The notes below the pieces were generated by a model, which did not search any database, was not told the origin of the DNA, and worked only from the letters and a program-made list of their open reading frames with translations. DNA of 64,000 nt, taken from Edaphobacter sp. Its GTDB lineage: Bacteria > Acidobacteriota > Terriglobia > Terriglobales > Acidobacteriaceae. Of the stretch, positions 35,434-45,092 are shown one piece after another (within the stretch, counting starts at the first letter, position 1; each line of letters opens with the position of its first letter). The DNA is taken from assembly GCF_028283685.1 (NCBI RefSeq), contig NZ_JAPWKF010000002.1, positions 1 through 64,000 on the forward strand, read 5' to 3'. The position numbers and the translations under genes were made by a program.

Positions 35434-36489
35434 CTAGCGCGGTAGGCGCGCGGCATAGTGTCTGGTGGTTTGCGTGCGCGTATTGAGGATATCGAAGCTG
35501 CCATCTCCATGGCCGGTGAGCTCCAGAGAGTGGCCGGTGTCGGGACCGTCGAGGTTGGCGATGTAGTCATCGGCGGTGTTCCACTCGGTTCCCCCTTCCG
35601 GGGAAATGTGCAGCTGCCAGAGCGTTTCGAGGCCTGGGGCCGAGGCGATAGTCTTCAGCGCCGGCGCGGAGCCGCCCTTCTTCGCTCCGTTGTCCATCAG
35701 TGCAACCCGTGCCCCTATCGCTTTGACATACGCTGGGCTCGAGCTCATGAACATGCCGTGGTGCGAGACAATGAGCACGTCGACCGAGCCGATTTTATTA
35801 ATCGGGCACATCAACTGCATCTCCTTGTCCCAGGTGAGATCGCCGAGATCGATCAGCGTCAGCTTGCCGAAGACGATCTCGATGCCGACGGAACGGCTGT
35901 TTTCGGTCGTATCGGGCGGCCGTACCTCGGACTCCTTGCAGTAGGGGTTCTCCTGGCCGCCGCGGGCCAGCGGCTTGTCGATCAACTCTCCGTCCGAGCT
36001 GATGACTGTGGCCTTCATGCCGACGATGGGCAGCACATCTCCGGGCTTTGCCGTGATGCGGGTCAGCTTTTGGGCGGCGATGGACTTTTCGTAAGCCGTA
36101 TAGGCGCGCTGGGTTCCGGCGTCTTCCTCGCGGTTGGGGCCGTGGTCGATGAAGGCGCCGACAGGGATCTTTGCCAGCAACTGGGGAACGCCGCCGGTGT
36201 GATCGACGTGGTAGTGCGTCAGCAGCACGTAGTCGATCTTTGCAATGCCGGCTGCCTTTGCGGCGTCGACGATGCGGTCGGCGTCGCGAGAGTCGTTACC
36301 CGGCCAGCCGGTGTCGACCAGCAGGGATTTGCCTGCGGGGGTTACAAACAATGTTGCCTGGCCGCCCTCGACGTCGACGAGGTAGACCTTGAGATCTCCA
36401 CCACCGCCCTTATGGCTTTGAGCCAGGGTAAATGAAGGAATCAGAGATGCGATCAAGGCTGCACGGCATAGCCGATTCTTCCACGTCAT
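35434..36489 (-). CDS. Secreted metallo-beta-lactamase-fold hydrolase (ComEC-like)
   Basis: A protein of 351 residues with a signal peptide (about 1-24). The metal motif THYHVDHTGG (H92, H94, D96, H97) and the early LLVDTGWPGNDSRDADRI identify a metallo-beta-lactamase fold of the ComEC/Rec2-like hydrolase type; VLIVSHHGMFMSSSPAYVKAI is the second conserved His motif. The substrate is unknown; relatives hydrolyse phosphodiesters or esters outside the cell. The ATG at 36489 matches the signal peptide; the open frame extends 27 codons further upstream without a convincing signal. It is divergent from the GH5-like gene. Confidence 0.85.
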   Translation of the reverse strand: MTWKNRLCRAALIASLIPSFTLAQSHKGGGGDLKVYLVDVEGGQATLFVTPAGKSLLVDTGWPGNDSRDADRIVDAAKAAGIAKIDYVLLTHYHVDHTGGVPQLLAKIPVGAFIDHGPNREEDAGTQRAYTAYEKSIAAQKLTRITAKPGDVLPIVGMKATVISSDGELIDKPLARGGQENPYCKESEVRPPDTTENSRSVGIEIVFGKLTLIDLGDLTWDKEMQLMCPINKIGSVDVLIVSHHGMFMSSSPAYVKAIGARVALMDNGAKKGGSAPALKTIASAPGLETLWQLHISPEGGTEWNTADDYIANLDGPDTGHSLELTGHGDGSFDILNTRTQTTRHYAARLPR

Positions 36490-36674
36490 CGTGACAAGTG
36501 CTCCCCGTGAAGTTTCGTCAGCAATCGAGTTTGATGCAAATAGCGAGCGCCGATTCAATAGTCCGATCATCCTTCAAACCAAGGCGGTTCGTATAGTACA
36601 TTTGAACCATTTTGCACTTCCGGCCAACGTTGTCTTTTTCAAACGTGTATTGAGCGAAGTATCATGGCTGCCAC

Positions 36675-37799
36675 ATGAGATCCCGCATATTCTGCCTTCT
36701 GATGGCATGCCTGATTGCGCTGCCTGCTGTTGCCCAGGAACGCTGGACGCCTGAAAAAGCCAACGACTGGTACGCGAAACAGCCCTGGCTGGTGGGTGCC
36801 AACTATGTTCCCTCGGACGCGATCAACCAGTTCGAAATGTTTCAGGCTGCGACCTTCAACCCGGCGATCAACGATCGTGAGCTGGGGTTGGCGGAATCGA
36901 TCGGTATGAACACGATGCGCGTCTTCTTGCAGGACCAGCTCTGGCAGCAGGACCCCAAGGGATTTGTGCAGCGGCTCGATGCCTTTCTTAATATTGCTGC
37001 GAAGCACCATATTCGCCCGATGCTGGTGCTGTTTGACTCCTGCTGGGAGGCCGATCCGCATCCCGGTCCGCAGCATCCGCCGATCCCCGGCGTGCATAAT
37101 TCGGGCTGGGTGCAGAGTCCAGGCGCGCATGAGCTCTCCGATCCGTCGTATGAGCCTAAGCTGAAGGAGTATGTGGTCGGTGTCGTCTCGGCGTTCGGCA
37201 AGGATGACCGCGTGCTGGCGTGGGACATCTGGAACGAGCCGGACAACATGAACGATAACCGCTTCGGCGAGGCGAAGAGCAAGCGTGAGCTCGTCGCGGC
37301 GATGTTGCCGAAGGCCTTCGCGTGGGCACGCTCTGCAAATCCGACGCAGCCGCTGACCAGTGGTGTGTGGCACGACAGCTGGTCCGATCCCGCGAAGATG
37401 AATGCTGTGACGAAGATTCAGCTGGCAGAAAGCGATATCATCACCTTCCATAACTATGAGTGGCCGGAGCAGTTCGAGGCGCGCGTGCGCGAGTTGATGC
37501 CGCTGCATCGCCCCATCATCTGTACGGAATACATGGCGCGCGGTGCGGGAAGCACCTTCGATACCATTCTGCCGCTGGCCAAACAGCTCCACGTCGGTGC
37601 GATCAACTGGGGACTGGTCGCAGGCAAGACGCAGACCTATCTGCCATGGGACTCGTGGCAGCACCCTTACGTGTTGTCACAACCAACGGTGTGGTTCCAC
37701 GAGGTCTTCCGCAAAGACGATACGCCGTATCGCCAGCGCGAAGTCGAGCTGATGCGGCAGCTGACCGGACGCGGTACGACCAATCCAGGAGCGATGTAA
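36675..37799 (+). CDS. Secreted GH5-like glycoside hydrolase
   Basis: A 374-residue secreted enzyme (signal peptide about 1-21) with a (beta/alpha)8 fold of clan GH-A. WDIWNEPDN places the acid/base at E188, and IICTEYMARG the nucleophile at E285, both at the usual strand ends. FHNY and WGLV (about 258-261 and 306-310) are further active-site strand features. The substrate is probably a plant or microbial beta-glycan (mannan, cellulose or xylan); it cannot be narrowed from sequence alone. It is monocistronic with a strong terminator after it and lies divergent from a secreted metallo-hydrolase. Confidence 0.88.
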   Translation: MRSRIFCLLMACLIALPAVAQERWTPEKANDWYAKQPWLVGANYVPSDAINQFEMFQAATFNPAINDRELGLAESIGMNTMRVFLQDQLWQQDPKGFVQRLDAFLNIAAKHHIRPMLVLFDSCWEADPHPGPQHPPIPGVHNSGWVQSPGAHELSDPSYEPKLKEYVVGVVSAFGKDDRVLAWDIWNEPDNMNDNRFGEAKSKRELVAAMLPKAFAWARSANPTQPLTSGVWHDSWSDPAKMNAVTKIQLAESDIITFHNYEWPEQFEARVRELMPLHRPIICTEYMARGAGSTFDTILPLAKQLHVGAINWGLVAGKTQTYLPWDSWQHPYVLSQPTVWFHEVFRKDDTPYRQREVELMRQLTGRGTTNPGAM

Positions 37800-37829
37800 A
37801 GCTTTCCATCTCCAGATGATTCTGTGACG

Positions 37830-37872
37830 AACGGCCCTGCAACTGTGACCAGTTGCAGGGCCGTTCCTTTTT
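37830..37872 (+). terminator. Terminator after the GH5-like gene
   Basis: A perfect 16-bp stem (37830-37845 with 37850-37865) with loop TGAC and a T-run. Confidence 0.88.
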
Positions 37873-38064
37873 AGCGTCCTGCATCGGCCGAAAACCGGAA
37901 CCCGAGCGATAACGGAAGCGTATTCCTCTCAGTCCATTCGATATCGGGCTTGATTGCGTTGGTATGAGTGACGTCGAAGTATGTCCACAGAGAGGGAAAG
38001 CAATGGGAGGTGAATTCCTCTGACGTTTTCGCGCTGGAAGAACGAGACGCACCAACCGCTGTGG

Positions 38065-39156
38065 ATGCATCCTCTGCTCTTTATTGGTGGAGCGACGTTG
38101 CTCGGTCTTTTGTTCGCATTACAGGAGTGGGTGAGCTCGAGCTTCTGGAACTATCACGTGAAGTTGAGCCTGCTACTGCAGGCGTGGGGCGCACAGTACT
38201 TCATCTGGGGCGTCCTGTGTTGGGTTCTGTGGTGGACAATGCGTTCGCAGATCTACACCGCGAGCCTGAAGAAGATCCTGCTCTATTTCTTCCCGTTGAG
38301 CATCCTGGTGAGTGTCGTGGAAGAGGCCATCTGGGTGTTGCTCTTCCCGCGACTTCCGATGGGTAAGCCTCCAATGCCGTTTTGGCAGCGGTTGTCGTTC
38401 CATCTTGACGCCGAGTTAATGGACAGCCTGGTTATTTTCTGGTCCGCGTTCTTTCTCTTTCGCGGCGTTGGCTATTATCTGCGGTTTCGCGAGAAGGAAC
38501 GCATGACGCAGCAACTCCAGTCGCAGCTTGTGCATGCGCAGATGAGGGCGTTGCGCATGCAGCTTAATCCACACTTTCTGTTCAACACGATGAACAGCAT
38601 ATCGAGCCTGATGCGCACGGATGTCGGAGCTGCGGATCTGATGCTGGAACAACTCAGCCGCCTGCTGCGTATAACGTTGCATCGCGGCGATGCGCAGTTC
38701 ATCCCATTAAGCGATGAGATGGAGTTCATCGAGATGTATCTTGCCATGCAGGACCGCAGATTTCAGGGAAGGGTCAGTCAGCAGGTGACTGTCGATCCGG
38801 GGCTGCACGATGCCCTGGTACCGTCCATGATTCTGCAGCCGATTGTGGAGAATGCCTACGCGCACGGGTTGACGCGTCTTCGTGCGCATGGACTCCTTTT
38901 TATAGAAGCCGACTCGCATGGGCCTGTACTGCGGCTTGCCGTAACCAATAACGGAGTGGGGCTGCTGCCGCCGGAGGAGAGCAACGGCGGTGGAGTGGGC
39001 TTGTCGAATGTGCGTGAGCGTTTGCTGATGCACTACGGCGGCGACCATACCTTCTCTATATCCCAGATCGATGACGACCGGGTTCGAGTCGTCATGACGC
39101 TGCCGCTGCGCTTTGCGGACAGCCCCCATGAGCAAACTACAGGGTACGGTGCATGA
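38065..39156 (+). CDS. LytS-type sensor histidine kinase
   Basis: A protein of at least 363 residues with four or more membrane helices (about 4-22, 40-58, 70-90 and 118-135) and no recognised sensor domain. A His_kinase (LytS) domain follows with QLNPHFLFNTMNSI, the phospho-acceptor His region. The ATPase region has VENAYAHGL and GVGLSNVRERLLMHYGG. It overlaps the response regulator gene as ATGA. The frame continues upstream to a stop at 38011; a CTG at 38020 with GGGAGG about 9 bases upstream would add 15 residues (TFSRWKNETHQPLW) and may be the true start, since the ATG at 38065 has no ribosome site. Confidence 0.9.
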   Translation: MHPLLFIGGATLLGLLFALQEWVSSSFWNYHVKLSLLLQAWGAQYFIWGVLCWVLWWTMRSQIYTASLKKILLYFFPLSILVSVVEEAIWVLLFPRLPMGKPPMPFWQRLSFHLDAELMDSLVIFWSAFFLFRGVGYYLRFREKERMTQQLQSQLVHAQMRALRMQLNPHFLFNTMNSISSLMRTDVGAADLMLEQLSRLLRITLHRGDAQFIPLSDEMEFIEMYLAMQDRRFQGRVSQQVTVDPGLHDALVPSMILQPIVENAYAHGLTRLRAHGLLFIEADSHGPVLRLAVTNNGVGLLPPEESNGGGVGLSNVRERLLMHYGGDHTFSISQIDDDRVRVVMTLPLRFADSPHEQTTGYGA

Positions 39157-39911
39157 GTATGAAGATTCAGGCAGTTCTGGCGGATGATGAGGTGCTGGCG
39201 CGGCAGAAGCTGCGTCAGTTGTTGCGTGAGATCTCCGAGATTGAGATTGTTGGAGAAGGTTCGAGTGCGGCGGAGACGATCGACCTTGTTCGCACGGTTA
39301 AACCGGACCTTCTCTTTCTCGACGTCCGTATGCCGGATATGGACGGCTTTGAGGTAGTCAAAGAGCTCTCCAATGGAGGCGGTTACATGCCGTGCGTCAT
39401 CTTCACGACCGCTTACGACCGCTATGCTTTGCGCGCCTTCGAGATCCACGCTGTGGATTACTTGTTGAAGCCGTTTACGCTCGAGCGTTTTCGTTCGGCG
39501 ACGCAGCGCGCGGTGGAGCACATCAAAGCGGCACGGCAGAATCCTTCGGCTTCGGTGACGGCAGGACCGAACGGCACACCGTACACACAGCGCATCGTCT
39601 TCAAGTCAAAGGGGCGTATTCTCTTCCTGCCTGTTTCGGAGATCTGCTGGATCGGCGCGGAAGAGAACTATGTGCGCATCTGTACGCAGTCGGAGACGCA
39701 TCTGCTGCGCGAGACGATGACGCATCTCGAAGAGAAGCTCGATCCGAATACCTTCCTGCGTGTACACCGCTCGTCGATCGTCAACCTGCAGTACGTCAAG
39801 GAAGTGCGGCCGGAAGTGGATGGTGAGTATGGCGTCCATATGACCAACGGGCAGAGGATTGCAATGAGCCGCGGCTATCGCGCACGCATAAAAAACTGGC
39901 TCGAGCGATAG
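39153..39911 (+). CDS. LytTR-family response regulator
   Basis: A 252-residue response regulator with a receiver domain (about 5-120; acidic pocket ADDE near 10-12, phospho-acceptor Asp in LLFLDVRMPDMDG, and HAVDYLLKP with the conserved Lys). A C-terminal LytTR DNA-binding domain follows (about 145-250; ICWIGAEENYVRI and FLRVHRSSIVNLQYV). It is co-translated with the sensor kinase. The adjacent gene on the other strand is a phospholipase C, but no evidence fixes the target genes. Confidence 0.94.
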   Translation: MSMKIQAVLADDEVLARQKLRQLLREISEIEIVGEGSSAAETIDLVRTVKPDLLFLDVRMPDMDGFEVVKELSNGGGYMPCVIFTTAYDRYALRAFEIHAVDYLLKPFTLERFRSATQRAVEHIKAARQNPSASVTAGPNGTPYTQRIVFKSKGRILFLPVSEICWIGAEENYVRICTQSETHLLRETMTHLEEKLDPNTFLRVHRSSIVNLQYVKEVRPEVDGEYGVHMTNGQRIAMSRGYRARIKNWLER

Positions 39912-39921
39912 CTCGAGCCAG
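39891..39921 (-). terminator. Terminator of the phospholipase C gene, overlapping the regulator's 3' end
   Basis: A perfect 11-bp stem (39896-39906 with 39911-39921) with loop GATA. On the minus strand it is followed by a run of U, so it terminates the leftward gene; it lies within the last codons and stop of the LytTR regulator gene. Confidence 0.8.
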
Positions 39922-39944
39922 CTGGTGTTGCATGGGATGGGCCG

Positions 39945-41105
39945 CTATTTCTTTGCGGAGGTTTCCGTCTTCGGTTCAAGGAGGCTGTCCACGCAGGTGG
40001 CTGGCTTGTTGATGGGATTGCAGCGTGCGATAAGCCCATCGGGCAGCGTGACGGAGTAGCCGGTCCACGTCGACGGCTCGGAGCCAGGATAGTCGGTGCT
40101 GATCAACTGCGCTCCGCTGGAGAGGGCAAGATCGCGCCTGCTGGTGTCGTTGGTGCGGGCCTGATCGGTGCTCTCATCAGTGCGGGTGCGGACGAGGTAT
40201 CCCTTCTTCACCAATGCGTCGATGGTCTCCTTGCTGCCGTCGTTCTGTTCGATGAAGGCGGTCACCGGCTGGCCGGGATCGGAGTTGGTGAAGAGCACTC
40301 GACCCTTCAGCGAAGGATGGCCTTCGGCGTAGATCGGGGTGACCTTGTGCTGGTCCATCAGAAAGATCACCTTGCCGCGGGCTTTGGCGAGTGTGGGCCA
40401 GCCGTTGGCGAGGACAGCGGCTTCGAGGCTTGAGGCTTTGCCACGCACATCGTCGGGTGTGATGATCTCGCCTGGTTTGAACACGGAGCGGATCTCGGCA
40501 TCGAGAGCGTCGAAGACTGCGGGCGTGAAGGGCTCCGTCTTGACGGCATCCGGAATCTCCTTCATGTCGCCTTCCTTGGTCTCGACGAGGATGAAGATGG
40601 GCAGATGCTTCGGGTGCTGCTGCGACCAGGTACGCACCTGCGTGAGGCAGATGACGAAGGTGTGGCAGGAGCTGCGCTGGTCAAAGTCCTGCATGTGCAT
40701 CACCTTGAAGCCTGGCTTGTCCATCTCGTGATTCGGATCGAAGTCGGGATCGGCGGGAAGACCTGCGGCGACGGTGGCTTTATCGATCCTGGGATGAGCG
40801 AAGCGGCCGCCCTTGGCATCGGAGAAGACGTCGATCTCAATCTGGCGAACACCCCCGGTAAGCTGTTCGGCCAGCGGAGCGTGGCTGTAGTCCAGGCTAC
40901 GAAGCGCGCGGGGATTCTTCATCTCGAGGAACTTGCGCTCACTGGGTGCAAAGCCTGTGTGATAGCTGTTGTGCGAGCCGATGACCTGGATTTGGTTGAT
41001 GCGAACCGCACGGTCCTGTGCTGCCTGCGAACCTTGTGCCATGGCGAAGCCTGTCGCCGTCATGAACGCTGCTGTTGCGGTCAGCTGGATTGCCTTGTGA
41101 AGCAT
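39945..41105 (-). CDS. Secreted phosphatidylinositol-specific phospholipase C-type phosphodiesterase (Ca2+-dependent family)
   Basis: A 386-residue protein with a signal peptide (about 1-23). QVIGSHNSYHTG (His45) and IDVFSDAKGG are the first catalytic and metal regions of the PI-PLC_C1 family, and MHMQDFDQRSSCHTF the second. LVETKEGDMKEI and KVIFLMDQHK are later TIM-barrel strands. The family cleaves phosphatidylinositol-type lipids or related phosphodiesters. The adjacent genes on the same strand are an Oar-like receptor and myo-inositol oxygenase, which supports an inositol lipid substrate; this is inference. Confidence 0.83.
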   Translation of the reverse strand: MLHKAIQLTATAAFMTATGFAMAQGSQAAQDRAVRINQIQVIGSHNSYHTGFAPSERKFLEMKNPRALRSLDYSHAPLAEQLTGGVRQIEIDVFSDAKGGRFAHPRIDKATVAAGLPADPDFDPNHEMDKPGFKVMHMQDFDQRSSCHTFVICLTQVRTWSQQHPKHLPIFILVETKEGDMKEIPDAVKTEPFTPAVFDALDAEIRSVFKPGEIITPDDVRGKASSLEAAVLANGWPTLAKARGKVIFLMDQHKVTPIYAEGHPSLKGRVLFTNSDPGQPVTAFIEQNDGSKETIDALVKKGYLVRTRTDESTDQARTNDTSRRDLALSSGAQLISTDYPGSEPSTWTGYSVTLPDGLIARCNPINKPATCVDSLLEPKTETSAKK

Positions 41106-41144
41106 AGTGTCTCCTCTTGCTACAAAGTGTATCGATCAAAAGAG

Positions 41145-41173
41145 AAGGGCGCCGCAACTGTCGCGACGCCCTT
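41145..41173 (-). terminator. Terminator of the 1147-residue receptor gene
   Basis: An 11-bp stem with one mismatch (41145-41155 with 41163-41173) and a 7-base loop; on the minus strand a T-rich stretch follows. Confidence 0.75.
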
Positions 41174-41195
41174 GTTGGTTCAGGATTGCATTCGC

Positions 41196-44100
41196 TTAGA
41201 AGATGATCTTCGCCGCAAGCTGCAGTTGGCGTGCCGGGAAGGCAGTAGTGATCTGACCAAAGCTGGAACCGCCAAATGTGCTGTTCGGCGCGTTGTAGTT
41301 GGTCTTGTTGAGCACGTTGAAGGCCTCGGCGCGGAAGTCGAACTTCGACGACTCGTTCCAGAGAGCGAATGCCTTGTGAAGGCCGAAGTCGGCCTGATAG
41401 AAGGCATTCGCGCGTGCCAGGTTGCGGGTTGCACTGCCGAACGGATAGGACGTCGGCAGCGCGAATGCGGCGTTGTTGAAGACACCGCTGACCGTCGTTG
41501 CCGTCTTGGTGCGCGTCGTGCCATAGATCGGCACACCGGCAACGCGGTTGGGGCGATAAGTTACCAGGTCGGTGCCGTAGATGCCAGAGGCGCTCGACAA
41601 CGAGTAGTTGATGTTGATGGGAGCGCCGCTGGTCATGCTGTTGATCAGCGTCATCTGCCAGTCGCCCAGTGCAGCCTCGACGAGGCGTCCAGCGCTGTTG
41701 CCCCAGCGACGGCCATGACCGTAAGGAAGGTCATACACGACAGAGAGGGTATCGGCCAGCGGCTGGTCATAGCCCGAAGGACCATAGCTTGCGCTGGGGT
41801 TGTTGAAGTCGACGCGCGAGTTATCGCCGTTGGCTGTCTCAAGATGACCGCCCGAGAGATCGAAGGCGCGGCTGTAAGTGAACGAGTTGAGCAGGTAGAG
41901 GCCGACCGAAGTCCGCTTCTCCACCTTCAGCTGCATGGAGTTGTAGTTGGTCGATCCGCCACCGTAGGCGATTTCGATGTCGCCGAAGCCCTGGACAGGA
42001 CGACGCGAGGCGAGCGAACCGCAGGTCGTGGTCGAAGTGGCAACGCAGGGAGCGCCCTGGTTGTAGTCAGCCAGGATCTGGAAGTGCGTTCCCTTGTTGC
42101 CGACATAGCTTGCGTCAACCAGCCAGCCATGGCCGAGTTGCTGTTGGATGCCAATGAAGTAGCTCTGCAGATAGCCGGTCTTGAAGTTCTTCGGAATGTA
42201 GCGCGACGTCACATTGGCGGGGTTGAAGTTAGAAGGAGCGGTCAGGATGTTGCTATAGCCCTGCTGCGTCTGACGGAAGCAGGTCGACTGCAACTGCGTA
42301 TCGTTGGTGCAAAGCGACGAGGCCGTCGGAGCTACCTGCGTGATGCTGGCGTTGACGACGTTCGGACCGTTGTAGGTCAGGTTGTTTTCGCCACCGGCAC
42401 GGTTCCACTGGGTGTAGCCGATGCCGTACCCGCCGCGGAGCACGGTGTTTTGCGCCGCCTGGTAGGCAAAGCCGAAGCGCGGAGCGAAGTTGTTCATCGG
42501 CGTGTTGACCAGGGCACGGTTATAGGTGCTTCCGTCCTTTGCCGCGATCAGGGTCTTGGTGACCGGGTCAAAGTTGGAGAGCTTGTTGTCGCGCTCCCAC
42601 TGCGGTGTCACGATCTCGTAGCGCAGGCCAGCATTGATCGTCAGCTTCGGCGATACTTTGAAGTCGTCCTGCACATACATAAAGTTGTAACGCTGGCGAA
42701 GGTTTACCACGGCGTAGGTCGTCAGAGAGTATGACGAACGGTTGCCGAAGTAGAAGTCGGCCAGGTTGCGGGCCTGCTGCAGCTGTGAGGTATACGCAGC
42801 CTGCTGCGTCGTGCTCAGGTTGGCGATGGCGGCAGGAAGGCCGTTGTTGGAGTACTGGCCGGCGTAGTTATCAGCACCGTAGCTCGGGTTGAAGTCGTTG
42901 ACCTGGGTATTGACAGCCTGGTACTCGTAGCCGAACTTAAGGCTGTGCTTGCCCTTCAGCCAGGTGAAGTTCACCTTGGGGTTGAAGATGGTGGGGTTCT
43001 GGAACTGAGGGTTGGAGGACAGCGCGCCAAACTGGCTGAAACCGGTGACGCTCTGTGCGTTCAGCGGACGAACGACGTTGGGGTCGGTCGGAAGGCCATC
43101 GGTGATGCCGCTGGCAACCAGCAGCGAAGGTTGACCGGCGCCTACGGGGGTCTTACCGCCCTTGTTTTCGCTCCAGCCGAAGCGGGCATCGAGCAGCTTG
43201 TTTGCGGAGATCGCCCAGGTGACGCCTCCTGCGATGGCCTTGTTGGTGATGCTGGTGTTGCCGTTGCTGTTACCGCCTGCGGGGCCGGGGATGCTGGGCG
43301 GATCGAAGATGTATCCGGCGTGTTGGCTGTAGCGGCCGAAGACGCTCAGGTTCTGACTGAAGTTGTGGTCGACGCGCGCATCGCCCTTGTCGTCGTTGAT
43401 GATGCCGCGGGGCGTGATGGTGTAGTTGTTCGACAGACCCGAAGCTGTGGGCGTAGGAAGCGCGGTGATGACGTTGCGGGCTAAGAGCGTCCACTGTGCA
43501 TTGGGGATGCTGCCGGTAAACGTGCGACCGGTGATGGGATCCTGCAACGGAATCGCGTTCGCCGGGTTCGAGGCGTCATCGTTCAGGTAGAAGAGGCCAT
43601 TGCGCTGGTTGTTGGTGGGGATCACCGAGGACGCAGAGGGGTTGTTGAAGATCTGGCGGACGCCCTCATAGTCGGCGAAGAAGAAGGTGTGATCCTTCCA
43701 GATAGGACCACCGAAGGTGCCGCCGAACTGGTTGCGGATGAACTTAGGCTTGGTTGCGCCCGTCGCGAGGAACGGTCCGATCGCGTTGAACATCGTGTTG
43801 CGGTCGTAATCCCAGGCACGACCGTGGAACTTGTTGGTGCCGCGGCGCACGGTGGCGTTGATGACGGCGCCGACGTTACGGCCATACTCGGCCGAGTAGT
43901 TGTTGGTCTCTACGCGGAACTCGCTGATCGCGTCCGGCGAAGGAGGAATATTTTCGTTCGCAAAGCCCTGGTTCGAAGTGCCGTAGTTGTTGTTGTCGAG
44001 ACCGTCGAGCAGGAAGTTGTTGAACGCCGAACGGATGCCGTTGACGTTGAAGGAGCCCTCGCGGCTTGAGGTGGTCTGGGTCTCGAGTGCGCTCTTACGT

Positions 44101-44639
44101 ACGCCGGGAGCCAGCAGAGTGAGATCAGCGTACGAACGTCCGTTGAGAGGAAGGTTCTCAACCTCGCGGGTGCCGATGACGGTGGAGTGAGAGCTGGTCT
44201 CTGTCTCAAGCATCTGAGCCGCGGAGGTCACAGTAACCTCTTCGGAGACCGAACCGGTCTTCAGCGTTACGTCCACGCGCTGACGGGCATTGGTTTGTGC
44301 CGCGAACGTCTCGGTGCGAGTCCGATCAAAGCCGGTCGCTTCCGTGGAGATCTGATAGTTGCCGATCTGCACGCTCGGAAACTCGTATTTGCCTTCGTTG
44401 TCGGTCTGCTTGGTTTGAGCGATTCCGGTGGCCACGTTGGTCAGGGTTACGGTGGCATTCGGAACAGCTGCGCCGGAGTTGTCGTGCACATATCCCAGCA
44501 CCGATGCGGTATCGAACTGCGCTTGTGCATTACGACCACTCATCAGCAGGGAGAAAACCAATATCAACAGAGTGATCCAAGACCTGGGGGATAGTTCATG
44601 CTTCTTCATGGAAGCAGGAAAAGCGTTATCTGCGTTCAT
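41196..44639 (-). CDS. Oar-like TonB-dependent receptor (1147 aa)
   Basis: An 1147-residue outer-membrane protein. It has a signal peptide (about 1-40), a carboxypeptidase-like domain (ASVLGYVHDNSGAAVPNATVTLTNV, about 44-130) and a plug with VENLPLNGRSYADLTLLAPGV and EYGRNVGAVINATVRRG. A barrel with DFKVSPKLTINAGLRYEIVTPQ and FAPRFGFAYQ follows, and the last strand ends in LAAKIIF. It lies between phospholipase C and inositol oxygenase on the same strand, so it may import inositol-containing lipids or glycans; this is inference. A candidate operator and promoter precede it. Confidence 0.92.
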   Translation of the reverse strand: MNADNAFPASMKKHELSPRSWITLLILVFSLLMSGRNAQAQFDTASVLGYVHDNSGAAVPNATVTLTNVATGIAQTKQTDNEGKYEFPSVQIGNYQISTEATGFDRTRTETFAAQTNARQRVDVTLKTGSVSEEVTVTSAAQMLETETSSHSTVIGTREVENLPLNGRSYADLTLLAPGVRKSALETQTTSSREGSFNVNGIRSAFNNFLLDGLDNNNYGTSNQGFANENIPPSPDAISEFRVETNNYSAEYGRNVGAVINATVRRGTNKFHGRAWDYDRNTMFNAIGPFLATGATKPKFIRNQFGGTFGGPIWKDHTFFFADYEGVRQIFNNPSASSVIPTNNQRNGLFYLNDDASNPANAIPLQDPITGRTFTGSIPNAQWTLLARNVITALPTPTASGLSNNYTITPRGIINDDKGDARVDHNFSQNLSVFGRYSQHAGYIFDPPSIPGPAGGNSNGNTSITNKAIAGGVTWAISANKLLDARFGWSENKGGKTPVGAGQPSLLVASGITDGLPTDPNVVRPLNAQSVTGFSQFGALSSNPQFQNPTIFNPKVNFTWLKGKHSLKFGYEYQAVNTQVNDFNPSYGADNYAGQYSNNGLPAAIANLSTTQQAAYTSQLQQARNLADFYFGNRSSYSLTTYAVVNLRQRYNFMYVQDDFKVSPKLTINAGLRYEIVTPQWERDNKLSNFDPVTKTLIAAKDGSTYNRALVNTPMNNFAPRFGFAYQAAQNTVLRGGYGIGYTQWNRAGGENNLTYNGPNVVNASITQVAPTASSLCTNDTQLQSTCFRQTQQGYSNILTAPSNFNPANVTSRYIPKNFKTGYLQSYFIGIQQQLGHGWLVDASYVGNKGTHFQILADYNQGAPCVATSTTTCGSLASRRPVQGFGDIEIAYGGGSTNYNSMQLKVEKRTSVGLYLLNSFTYSRAFDLSGGHLETANGDNSRVDFNNPSASYGPSGYDQPLADTLSVVYDLPYGHGRRWGNSAGRLVEAALGDWQMTLINSMTSGAPININYSLSSASGIYGTDLVTYRPNRVAGVPIYGTTRTKTATTVSGVFNNAAFALPTSYPFGSATRNLARANAFYQADFGLHKAFALWNESSKFDFRAEAFNVLNKTNYNAPNSTFGGSSFGQITTAFPARQLQLAAKIIF

Positions 44640-44750
44640 ACTTAGCCTCTCGATTTAATACATCGTCCGCTTGTGTCTAAAGTTCATCAGTCAGAAGACG
44701 GTCGTTGTTTCTTCGTGGAAGTCGGTAACCTATCTTTCAAACCGGCGAAA

Positions 44751-44808
44751 ACACTACTTACCGTTGCGTTGCACTGTCAACAGAAAAGCAGTTACGGTAC
44801 CGATAACG
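44751..44808 (-). promoter_or_regulatory. Candidate promoter and operator of the 1147-residue receptor gene
   Basis: On the minus strand a perfect -35 TTGACA (44780-44775) is followed after 18 bases by TAGTGT (44756-44751). Directly upstream, 44791-44808 reads GTTACGGTACCGATAACG, a nearly palindromic site with a GTTA/TAAC pair around CGGTACCG and a one-base bulge, resembling LacI/GntR-type operators. Confidence 0.45.
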
Positions 44809-45035
44809 TAAAACTCAGCTCGCGATGGAACAACATGTTCAAACAAATGGACTTAAGTAAGCTAATACGTCAGGTTAGCGTCAACGTGGTTTGGCTTGGG
44901 AGATGCCTCTCCTACGTTGAATCCTGACGAATAACCGTAAGTCCGTAAGGCTATCTTGCTGAGTCAAGATCAACGGCAGGTAAATAAGGCTGACTCTTTT
45001 GAGTCGAAAAATGTGGAATTCCAGCAGAAATAGCG
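44809..45035. other. Intergenic region, no feature seen
   Basis: Sequence between the receptor promoter region and the inositol oxygenase terminator. It is relatively AT-rich and holds no convincing gene; it may carry upstream regulatory sites of the receptor. Confidence 0.4.
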
Positions 45036-45069
45036 AAAAGGCCCCGGAGAGCTTTCTCCGGGGCCTTTT
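45036..45069. terminator. Terminator after inositol oxygenase
   Basis: A perfect 15-bp stem (45036-45050 with 45055-45069) with loop GCTT, AAAA at the left and TTTT at the right, effective in both directions. Confidence 0.87.
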
Positions 45070-45092
45070 GATTTGTTATCGAGCGTTAGCGG

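Noticed and set aside
40605-42734. Open frame of 709 codons on the plus strand
   Set aside because: Runs through phospholipase C and receptor genes in antisense and crosses the terminator between them; no domain seen.
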